64,000 bases of DNA from Sipunculus nudus (Eukaryota; Annelida; Sipuncula; Golfingiida; Sipunculidae): NCBI GenBank assembly GCA_026874595.1, contig CM049309.1, positions 16,322,576 to 16,386,575 of the forward strand, in the 5' to 3' direction. The notes below the pieces were generated by a model. The model had not been told where the DNA came from and ran no database searches. It worked only from the letters and a program-made list of their open reading frames with translations. Position numbers and translations under genes: made by a program. Shown in pieces: positions 36,940 to 48,500 of this stretch; position 1 is the stretch's first letter; every line of letters begins with the position of its first letter.

Positions 36940-37560
36940 CACCCCCGTATGGAGGGGCGGCTAATTGGGTTTGATGAGTTTATTTCTATATTCATATAAA
37001 TGGATCAAATTTTGTTTGTGGTTGGACATTTTGGTCCTCCTACAGGTCAAAACCTCGATTGCAAATTTCTTCTTCTTTTCCTTTTCTCTGTCCCTGTTTA
37101 CGGTAGATCTCAAATATGGCTGATTTTCAAAATACTCATATGTCGCAGATTTGCACCTGATATATAATTTTGACCTTGACTTATTTCCAAGGTCGTACAA
37201 CCCATAGTCCCATAGTCCTTATCGTCGCTCAGTTGCGGGCGTGGGGGGGGGGGGGGGGGGGGGCTGGGGAGAGGGGAGGAGGCTTCCTGTGATTGCTTGG
37301 CGATTGCAAAGATTTAGTTGATTTTATCTTATTTTCTTTGTTCTGCCCGTGTTTCCCTAGATATCAAATATGGTTTATACGTTTTGGCAAAGAAATAATC
37401 ATAGGTAATAGATAATTTAGTTTTGACCTCGACCTAATGTCCAAGGTCGTACAACCTACTGTCGATCCCCCATTATCGCCCACTTCTGCCAGTGTTTTTT
37501 GCGAGACCTCCAATAGAACTTCAACAGCTTATTTTCAAAATTGACTTTTGGTCAGAGAAA
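36940..37560 (+). repeat. Diverged ~260 bp tandem duplication with poly-G spacer
   Basis: TTTTGACCTTGAC...CCAAGGTCGTACAACC occurs at about 37170-37202 and 37411-37453, preceded in each unit by CTGTTTACGGTAGATCTCAAATATGG or GTTTCCCTAGATATCAAATATGG. A partial third unit follows. A poly-G run (37244-37263) lies between units. Confidence 0.55.
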
Positions 37561-37801
37561 TAGGCCCTAGTCGCATGTGATCGATTTGAACTAACTGTAA
37601 TTGTTATACACTAGCGGTAATCACGGAGGGCGAGTGGATATGAGGGAGGGTTGGGGTGGGTTGTTGGGGGTTGGGGGGTGGAGGCTTAATTCATAGGGAT
37701 CCTTCGACAGTTGATTTTTATGTTGTATACTTTTTTTTCGGAAAGTCCCACAGCATATACTAAAAACGAGAGCACTCTTTGGAGAGAGAGAGAGAGAGAG
37801 T

Positions 37802-37832
<31 letters not shown>

Positions 37833-38899
37833 CAGTAACGTCAATTTATCTTCAATGGTGGGAGGGATGACTCGGAGTGGGAGGGTAATCAAAGTTGGGA
37901 CAATGTTTTTATAAACATATACACTGTGTTCAGAGCGTAGTATAAATGTTGTTAAAAGGCAATGTAATACGTTCAAGGACGTTTGATATAAGAATTGTAT
38001 CAAGGCAATTACATAAACAATGGGTGTATTGTGGAAAGGACTTGACGCGTTAAGTAATAGTTTGAAAGAATACGCATGTAAAATATCAACAGGTGTTTCC
38101 TTGAAATGTAAAAATTTTGATTATAAAGGTTGACAGTCGAGACAAGTTGTCCATGGGTGCCTCAGTCTCTAACTGGAATAGGTTCGTTTTGAGCAGAAAC
38201 GACCTCTGGCTTGATTGTGGTCTTCATAAAAAAAAACGGCACGCACCAGCCACAGAATTCTATTTCTCGGATGGTTTTGGTTGACAAGCCCCGTGATCCA
38301 CACTGAAAGCGCCGCCAAAACATGCTACATTCCAGTACTTCAGGTACTTAATCATCAAATCAAAATTTGTAAATAAGATGTCCTTGACCATGTCACTTCT
38401 GTTTACACGTGGTAACATTTTTTTCAGTTCATGAATTATTCATTTCGCTCATATTTTGCATGGTGTTTACGTCTTTCCGTACAGACCTGGTGCCAAAAGC
38501 GATTAACAATCCTCAGGAGTGGTGGTGGGGGTTGGGGTTCCAAAATTTTATATTACCCAATTTTTTTATGACGGAACAATTTAGAACATATTTAGGGCAC
38601 TTTTGTCTTGCGAGAATTTTTTAATAATATAAAAAGTCAATGCCCAGTTAAAATACCTATATTTAAAACTGAAATGATGCAATAATTTTTTTTTTATCAA
38701 GGATCGAAATTATGGAATTTGTTAGCATAAGCTTTACGTAAAATAGATAATTTTGATAAGTTCCAAAAAGATCTTAAGCAATATTCCCTGATTCCTTGAC
38801 ATAATATCAATAAATTTATACAAGGAGTGCATGTTTACATTTTATACTGACCTTAATAATACTAGTACCTGGGGGTGGGTGGGGGGGGGGGGGGGGGGA
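37244..38899 (+). repeat. Poly-G and GA tracts in intergenic DNA
   Basis: G runs at 37244-37263 and 38879-38899 and a GA tract at 37780-37834. Other G or C runs lie at 36901, 39320, 39919, 39971, 45276, 58745 and 60424. Apart from the diverged duplication at 36.9-37.6 kb, no gene is seen. Confidence 0.8.
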
Positions 38900-39657
38900 C
38901 AAACAACACTATCCGCACATTTCACTTGTGGTCTGAACTGATGGAATTATTATTTGAACTTATTCTCATACAATGCAATAAATATTTATAAAGGCCTCAT
39001 GGTTAACAACCGTAATGGACCAAATAAAATTAAATCAATAAAAAATTAAATTAAAATAAATAAAATAAATTTCTGAAAAAGAAAAAGGAGAAAGAAATGT
39101 AAAATATCTCATCTATCCGGGCCAAATATCAAATAATATATTATTGTTATTTACTCACATTCTGATAAGGACCATGCAGAAAAGATCCATGTTATCATTT
39201 ATAAAAACTATCATATACTATAGGCTTATTTTAATATGTCATATTATACTACATAAAATTATACTAAATGCATGGGTGATTGTATGCTTTGCTCGCAACG
39301 AAATGTGTGTTTGTGTATTGGGGGGGGGGGGGCTTTACCTCTCCTAGACCCCATTCCGCTTCTGTTATGATCCTTTAACATGTCTTAAATCCCAAATACA
39401 TCCAAGAAATATGTAGTGCTCTGCTTTTTCCGTCTGTCTGCCTGTCTGTGTCTCTTTCTTTCTCTCGCTTTCTCTCTCGCTTTCTCATGAACACATACAC
39501 ATGCTTTTCATTCTTTCTTCACGTGAAACAAAAGAAAAAAAGAGAAAAACTCAGGTAACTTACAAAAAATATTGAATGCAGCGGTGTCAGTTTCAAAGGA
39601 GGAGGCGGGATGACTCGGAGTGAGGGAAGGGGGGACGGGTTATCAGCGTAGGGACAA

Positions 39658-39660
<3 letters not shown>

Positions 39661-39693
<33 letters not shown>
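39661..39693 (+). repeat. (CA)n microsatellite
   Basis: About sixteen CA units. Confidence 0.9.
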
Positions 39694-39697
<4 letters not shown>

Positions 39698-40597
39698 TTT
39701 TTATAGTCTGTGTGACACATTTCAATTAAATTAAAACTACGTATAAGCTTTAATAATTAAGGTATTACATTTCCAGTATAGGTTATTTCTAAACCACCTT
39801 TATATATATAATAGAGTAAACTCAGAAATGGAACCAAAGTCTGTAATTCTAATTATTAAAATAATTCATTTACAATATATAAATAGTATTATCTGAATAG
39901 CTGGGGGATGATTACATTGAACCCCCCCCCCCCCCACCTTGCTAAAAGTATATATGTACGTGTGTGTAAGGGGGGGGGGGGGGCGGGGTTAATGCTCCTC
40001 TCATGCCCCCTGTATATACGCCCCCGCCCCTGAATGTCAGTAAACCGCTTCCTGTTTCTTTGATTTCGCTCAGCTTTAATAAAAAAAAACCTAGATTTTA
40101 GCTAGAATTTTAATATATGTGAAAAGAACGCCAATAAAGCGTTTAGAATTAGCTACAATTATTAGCATTACTAATTGATTTGGACAAAGAAAATGTGGAT
40201 TTCTGGAAGAACTCGGCTAATCTATATTCAACCAATATGAAGTTTTGGCCTTTATAGAAAAACTTTAATGCAGGAACAGTGAACGAGAGCGGCATCCTTG
40301 ATCGCCTATTCTGGCCGGCTGTTTTTTTGATGCCGTAAGGCGGAAGTGGAGTCTGTCAGATCATGCCACCTGCGTGCCAGGAATAGGATGCTGAATTGCC
40401 ATTGTTGCCAAGTGCCACATTTTAGACAGCCATGCATGGCAAGGCAAAGTGGGTATTGTTCACTGGCAAATCTAATCTATTACAACAAGCGCGTGCTGGG
40501 ATAGATAAAGGGACGGCAGGTCAGAACCGTCTCACCAATATCCTTTGATTAGATCAATGAGACGTTTTCTGCCAGTCCTCAGCCGTCTTACTGAGCC

Positions 40598-40624
40598 AGC
40601 CACGGTTGCTAGGCAACCTTGGCT
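40598..40624. promoter_or_regulatory. RFX-type X-box inside a 27 bp palindrome
   Basis: GTTGCTAGGCAAC (40605-40617) is a classic inverted RFX site. The palindrome extends to 12 bp arms with one mismatch (AGCCACGGTT / AACCTTGGCT). The surrounding 40.3-40.8 kb is GC-richer, repeat-free and also has several TTGCCA/TGGCAA motifs, as in an enhancer or promoter. No gene start is recognised next to it; P2 ends 1.9 kb to the right. Confidence 0.45.
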
Positions 40625-41457
40625 GTGCGGGGGAGGTTTGCGTCAGAGCTCGCTCATTGACAAGCTACGGCCAAGCGCGATCGTGTCCCAAGGGTTTTAG
40701 GCGGGACTGTACGGTCGTCTGCTAAAGCTAGCACTTCCTGTCTCGAATAGGAACTCGCGCCTATCTGCGTCATTGCGGGTGACAAGCAGTTCGATTTGTT
40801 GTCCATCTATCCACCAGAAAACCTATTTTTAGGCAGCCAGCTGTCGTAGTTGAGTAAATTATCTACCTCTGCCCATCCCAGTCCCTTCTACTTCTATCTG
40901 AAGACCTCCGTTGATAGCTTAATCGATATGCCATTTGACACGAATCATTGTTTTACGTACCACCGCGGTATGATAAATCGAGTGTTTTTTTTAGGGCTTC
41001 CTTCAGAGACATGCCGTAAATTGGACTCGTGGGCCAAGGTTTGGCCGTAATAAATAACATTCCAGCTAGAGTTAGAAAAATTAGAAACATGACATTTTAT
41101 TTCATTGTTTCTTTTGAAAAATATACATCGTTTGTACACTGTACATATTGAGTTTTGTTTGTCATCAATTAACATGTTCATAACAGTATGACAAAGATTT
41201 GTACACTTGGAATGGTATCACATGGATTTTGGAGCAAATTTCATGAATTTTTAATTACACATTTTGATAAAGAGCATTCACATTTCTTTCACGGTTGAAA
41301 AAATACACAGTTCCTTATTTACCACATGTGATGAAATATAGGCAATCAGCTGTTCATATAAACTACAAGTTCTTCAATACAACTGAGATAGGTTTTTCAA
41401 AATATATTCAAGTTCATACTTAGTTATTACATCAAATCAGAAAACCGATGTAATAAC

Positions 41458-41459
<2 letters not shown>

Positions 41460-41502
<43 letters not shown>
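41460..41502 (+). repeat. (AT)n microsatellite, possibly in the P2 3' UTR
   Basis: About 20 AT units between the P2 stop codon and the more distant minus-strand AATAAA at 41096-41101. Confidence 0.85.
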
Positions 41503-41504
<2 letters not shown>

Positions 41505-42326
41505 TTAGACCACCATATGTTCAGTTAAACATGACTGACATCCATGAAGAGTCAAGTATATACCAAATATATATTTCTGGAATGGTTATACATAGAGTAT
41601 CTGAATGTCAATAAATAAATAAGCACTTCACATACTCGACTTAAATAGTTCACACAGTTTGGACCACAAGAACATGTCAAAGGTCAACCAAAAGGTGACC
41701 TCATTACAATTCTCTTACACTGGTTTATATTAGATTACAACAAGCAATTCTTTCTCCGGAGCGGTGAACGAGATATAGTCTCATATCATAGTTCAAACCG
41801 ATTTGTATGTCTCCACCTTGCTGCAATATCTTGATATCACAAGATATATCCCTAAAGTTCTGTCCAAGGCATCCTCACACATAGTATGTCAGCATCAATA
41901 CACATGTTATAATGTAATACCAATGAATATTGAGTTGCTTTAATACACATGGCGGATATATGAACTGCTAAAATGCGGTTAAACATAATGTATGCCGTCA
42001 ATGGTCAAACGGCTCATATTTGCAAGCTATGATATAAATAACAAATGAACAAATAAATATTAATAAATAATCAACAAGCATAGATATTGAAATGTCCATT
42101 TAATTTAACTGTTCGCAATTTTTCATATCAGCACAGTAAATATCCTTGAAAATTTAATGCAATGCTCAAAATAAGGAAATAGAGTTTATATTTTCTTTTC
42201 AAATAAGTAAATCACTGGTTATAAATATTCTGAAGAAAAGTGCTTGGTTCTCAATGCCAAAAAAAAAAAAAAGAAACGGAAAATGTTTTCAGAACATTGT
42301 TGAACTAATATTTCTTGAACATATAA

Positions 42327-42332
42327 TTTATT
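42327..42332 (-). terminator. Candidate polyadenylation signal of P2
   Basis: AATAAA on the minus strand about 206 bases past the stop. Another lies at 41096-41101. The 41.1-42.5 kb stretch is repeat-poor apart from one (AT)n tract and could be a long 3' UTR, so the functional site is uncertain. Confidence 0.4.
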
Positions 42333-42537
42333 TTACTATTTGGGCTTCACCTATAAATTAAAAACATGATGAAAAGAAATCAGGCACTAAAAGTTGTTGC
42401 AGCAAGAGGAATACTATTTCTTAATAAATGGTATTTTGTTTGCACCGCAGATGTCCAGACGTCAACATGGCTGCTTGCTGTGGTGGCTTTCTGGCGGCAA
42501 CTATAGCACCGGAAGTGGACAACGGCGCATCACATGA

Positions 42538-45500
42538 TTAAGCGGCAGCTTTCTTCTTTTTGTCCGCTTCTTTCGTTTTGTCAGATTTCTTCTCTTTTTT
42601 TCCTTCCGTGCCGCTTGACGCTGATTTTTTCTCCTCTATAGGGGACTTTTCTGCAGAGGGACAAAACATTTTTGTGAGACCTTTTTTAAAGCAAATTGTG
42701 ACCCAAAATCACGTGCAAATGTGGCCTGTATAAATTTACAATGAATATGGTATCCCATTGTGTCCATAGTATGTAACATATGAGACCAATTTGCCCCGAA
42801 TTTTACACCCATGACTATTTTTATTAAAATGCATTAAATCTATAGCAAAATGTAGGTTTCTTTTAAGAACACTGTTAAAGCATACAAATAATGTTCAGTG
42901 ACTTGCCCAAAGTTCACACCATGGATGAAGTAATAATAGGACAATTCTGTCAATCACTTAGTAAAAGCATAGGAAATCAAAACAAGACAATTATGATAAG
43001 TGTACGCTTGAAGGGGCCTATACTGATTTCGGTCATGTATTAAATACAGGTTCCCTCTTAAACCTTTAAAGATATGTCAAAATGGCCGATCCAACGGGGC
43101 ACAGACTGTCCGTTTCCTTTATAACTGTGGGGGAGGCGGGGCGCTTAAATGGGATTCCGTGGAAATATCAACAAAAAAAAAAAATAAAGTATGAGCAAGT
43201 CACACAAACGAGAGTTTTACAAATAACACAAACAATAACACCAATCAACCACTTACGGTGAAAGTTTTTCTTCTGTTTGTTAACGATGGCACGTGTACCG
43301 TGTTTACTTATAGATAAAGCCAATACGTATATCAACGTAACGTCACAAGAACTATTCTCTGATTGATAACATGTACCCAAAGTAAGCCAGAAATTACACG
43401 ATTCTACAAGTAAGGCAGGTTTATCTAAACTTACTGGCAGGTTCGGAATACTCAGCACTGGGGGTTTCTGCTTTAACGTCTTTCTTCTCGGGCTGGTTTT
43501 GCCTCTCGGCCTCTGCAAGCAGTTGCTCCTCGGGTGTTTCCGCATACTGTTCGGGTAATTCCGCCTGGGAGTAGGAATCAGACTCGTCCCCGAGTGGAAG
43601 CACGTCACCGTATTCGGGAGAGTTTTCTATAACAGATCAGCGTTATCAAAATTTAAGGTATACAAAATATATAACACGCAATATAGTATATCTATACATA
43701 AAACATATTTATGTACATTTTATTGACAATTATTTACATAAAAAATATTTAACCAAGCAGGTACTTGAAAAGCAAACTTATATTTAACTTCGAGAATTAT
43801 AACTTTTCTCTTTTTATATCCAGCAAACTTTGGTAATCGTGGAAGAAATCTTTAAATTATAAAAAATATAAACAAATTCATAATTGATTTGTAGTTTTTT
43901 TTTCAAACTGAATACATAAGATTTCAGAGGAAAATTTTAGCTTAAAGTTTATTTCAACATGTATTTATTATATATAATATATATAATATATTTATTTACC
44001 ATAATATCCCTCTTGTTCCGGTGTAAGATTCTCGTACGACTCGTCTGGAAATAGAACAACAGAGAAATATTAAGTAAAGCATTTTATTAATTTTACTACA
44101 ATTATTTAAAATTAGGAAGATTTGGACTATACAAACTATTTATACAAACATAATTTTCTCGCACTTGCATGCTACTATAATCAAACGTTTTTATTTCATT
44201 ATCTAAAAATCACGGGAAATGATAGTAAATTAGATAGGCTGCCACGAATAAGGGTTTTGAGCATGTTAAGAGTACCATGTTTAGAGCTGGTCAAAATCAG
44301 TTACAGCAGCGACAATGAAGAAAACGTCTGCTGTTTGACCAGAGTGATATAACACCTTTTGGTTCATATAAGAAGGTAGCGTAAAAACATAATTTTCTAG
44401 TGCATTTATGGTAACAAACTGTCTGATGTATTTACGGTAATATTTCAGTGTGGACGTCTGCTTCAGAATATTTTTTATAGAAGGCGCTGATTATCAATCA
44501 AAATACGATTTACCTTAACTAAATTATGGGCAGATCTATCCCATTTTCACGAAAAAAGAGAAGGACACTATAACTGATTACAGTAATGTTTTGTGGATTA
44601 CCCGGAGTAGGCTACAATAGGTGCAAGAGAAAACTTACCAGCTCCATACTTTGTGAAGTAATCTGCCAACATATCACTGAGTAGGCCGTCAATAGAAGCT
44701 TTCTTGTCCAAGTAGTTCCCGAGCTGCAGTCTGGACAGGGCATTATTGTACTCTTCTTCATCAGAACGAGGCTCCATCAATTCTTCGCCGTAGCTTTCAT
44801 CATCTTCCTCAACGGGATAGCCATTGAAGGGAGAAATTTCGTCATCCTATATGTGAAGAAAATGAAAATATTATATATAACTGATAAATTAGTGTATTTT
44901 GTATTTCAAGTTGTGAGATAAACGGGTTATTATATCATTCTCTCCTCTGACAACAAGAATATTGAATATAAGGCCTATGTGTGGGTTATGGAGGAAAAAC
45001 AATGTGTTTTAAAAACAATGGGAAATATATGAGTTTGTGTGCTTATCTCAATTCTAGATACTGTAAGTTGGTATACCAAAATATATAAATTTACTTTAGT
45101 TTTGAAATTAATGTTATGTATTTTGTTTATTCGATGACTCGAAGCTTCTCATGGACATGTAACAGATCATCATCATCATCATCATTGTAATGTGCATTTC
45201 TTATTCTTATCATTAAGAATTCAATATAAAATGAGGCTTGTAGATGGGTAAGTGTATCAGTCTGAAGCCGACGGAGGGGGGGGGGGGGGCATCTCTGTTA
45301 CAATGAATCCCGAATTTATCAAAGATGTCGCTTAAGGCAGCCATCGACTGTTTTGATAACCTGGAATGTCATCGATTTAAGCCGAAGAGTCACAGTATTC
45401 TCCGGTGAATAGATAATGTCACCGCCAGCGAAGTAGAGGGACGAAAAAGGAACTGTTCCAGAACGCAGAGTTACTTTATAAGAAAAACACTTGACCTCCT

Positions 45501-48500
45501 CGGTTAAAGAATGCAGAGCTCCTCGACACCAGAAAGCAGAGCTCACCGTTACAAGAAAGAAGCGCTCTCTGATACCAAAAAGGAGAGATGACCCGTACAA
45601 CAGAGCAAAGCCGGGCCCCTCCTCAAATAACCCCGACACTTGAAGCAAAGCTTTCTGACACCAGTCTCTCTATCAGTCCAGAATTTTTCTACACCTCTCA
45701 CCCTGCTAACTATTTGCCCACCGGTACTGGTATATGAAGTATTGGTTAATGATGGGTGTAAACATTGTTCATGCATTGTCTATACACTTACCTGGGAGTA
45801 AAGCGGAAGTTGGGGCCCCTGGCTCATCAAGAGGTTTTCATAATGCCAGCTGACCTCCTGTTTAAACCGTGCAACATCTTCAGGTGTAAACTACAACAAA
45901 TAAGTAATAAGAAAATTTAATATATATATTTTTTTAAATATATAATTCCAAATAAATCGACACAACTAGTTAAATGGGTTTGCTCCGTATATAATCACAC
46001 TTTTCTTCATATCAGACAGTGTCAAGAAAGTGTTATGTTTTCTATTACAATGTGCGATTTTTTCATCTGCTATTGGGATCGACTCATGGGGAGACGCTTA
46101 TTATTAATTATTGATTTATTTACTGTAAACGTGTGTCTTTCATGTAAATCATGGTAGGAAACAGCTTACTGAATTTTCATAGCACCAAATACATTAAAAT
46201 ACATAAACACACTAAATCTTTGAAGCATAGAAATTAAAAACGGTAACAACTTATTTCAAAATATCTGAACTAAAATGTTGTAATCAAATCATAAATTGAA
46301 TATAATTAATTATCAATAGATAAAAAAAAATAAATTATATAAATACATTAAGATGCTGTGACGTGACTGTTTGTGTGTTATATACGTGTTGTATAAAAAG
46401 AAGCAAAAATACCCTCACGGGTAATTTTACTCACCACGCCAGCACGCACGAGGTCATTTAGTGCATCGTTTAGGCCGGTAAAGTCTCCTCCCGCTAGTAG
46501 GTATTTGGCCACTGTTCTTGGACTAATGTCAAATGTATTCTGGATTTCAGCAAGTATCTGAAGAAAAAATAATGAAAATCTTGATTTGAATTATATCCGG
46601 AAAATATCATTTATAGTCTGGACTCCCGGAAGAAAATCACTGAATGTAGATATATTACTTTACTGAAGTTATATATGGATTTATAACTGTATTGTTATTA
46701 GGGATAATGTACTTATTGCGAAGTGAATCGATTATCTGAAGATATTCAAGGTGGATTTATACACAAAAGCAAACAGGTGCTGGGGGAAAAGTGCAAAACT
46801 CCTTTCAATAAAATACTTTTGCTGTCAACCATAAAGAAAAGAGAAACCGCAAACGAATTTAAATGATTATTTTTTTCCATGTGAGTGTAATGGCGACATA
46901 TTGATGGTGAAATGTGGTTATGCTGACCTGTTGTAATTTTTCGTCGCTATCAACAGCCTCGTTTTCGGGTTCCGCAGGCTCTTCCTGTGCCGTTGCTGCC
47001 TCCAGTGCTTTTCGTATGAAGAGTGGGGCTTCCGGTTCCGCTGGCACTGAAAAGATCATTAGTATTACGTCATTCACAACACGGCAGCAAGAGAGATTAT
47101 ATTAATCAGTTAAAATGTAAGCCAATTAATTGTCACATACAAGTGCAATATTCTACGTTCTTACTTAAAAAGATGCTAAATTGGAGAATATGTTGAATCT
47201 GGAAAGGACAAACTAAAATTAAAGAAAGTCAAATATAAATCACGCTACATATTTGAAGTATTATTAAAGTCGTGGCTTCGAGTTAGTAAAATAAGCCATT
47301 AATATCCGTTAAAGAAATTTGCCAAAGTCAGGTATCAGGATAATGAAAAATGGCAAAACTTTTAGTACTTATTTACTGATAGCGTATAAAGATTCAGCCG
47401 GTCATTACTGGTCTGAACACAATGGGAACCAATATGACGTCACAACTTACCTGATTTGTCCAACTTTTTCTCGGATTCCTTTTTAGATTTAGCGCCGCTG
47501 CTGCTGCTACCAGCCAGTTTTTCTAATTCTGCTTCCGCTGCAGAGTCCTGTAAAATACAGATTTGATATCGAAATAGAATAGTTTCGACTATAACTTTAA
47601 ATAGAGTACAAAAATGAAGGTAAAGATATCTTTTGTAGTTCACTCTAATTTAAGGTCATTCCGAGTTTATTTAATTTAAGAAACACCAATCTAAAAATTG
47701 TTTACAAAGTTAATTATATTCTAAGATTTCTTGAACTTTAAATTTGCACTTACCGAAGATCTCTTCTTTTGCTCTTCCTTGGCGGCGTTTCCTTTCTTCG
47801 TGTCTGCTTCTGGGAAACAAAGGAGGAGTGATATGTAAAAAATCAATTTATTTCCTCTGGTAGAAGAACTTTCACATTTTTTATACACATTCATTGATTG
47901 CAGAACAGTGATTAAGATGTATGGCTGTGTTTTTTGTGTGATTAGTTGTTGGACCTTTTCAAGAGGAAATGGATGCACCAAACGAACCAGTACATGACAC
48001 CTTTGCATGAATGTCATCACAAACCAATTCAATCAAATTTTCATGTGTACGTTTATATATGCTGATTTGTCAGGAAAAAGGTTACGATTTTTTATGCTAA
48101 GTCTGCAAAGGAAATTATTTGTTTACCGGTTGGTACATATATGTATATTGAAGTGAAACACAGTCAATGTAACACTCACTGTGGTATGAAGTTTTAAGAC
48201 AAGACAGTTTAGGGAGTCAGTTCGGATGAAAATTTCATTTGTCTTATTGAGTCACCTACGGAGAACCATTAGTGTAACCCATAAGGTCTAACTGTTTGGC
48301 TGAAGTTGTAGTTTAACGCTTTATGGATGTAGTAAAACCGATGCAATTCTTGCTAAAGCATACAAAAGGCCAGCACGCGGTCCGTACAGGCCGCAAAGCT
48401 TTAAGCCTTAGACCTGTCCTGGTACCATGAAACCCGCTTCCTAGCGTTCTACTGTGTAACTATATATACCAAATCACAGTTTACTTTCGATGCTTGACCA

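Noticed and set aside
43168-43608. 146-codon minus-strand frame
   Set aside because: A different frame overlapping P2 exon 9 that runs into the intron. The exon frame that splices in phase with the rest of P2 is the other one.
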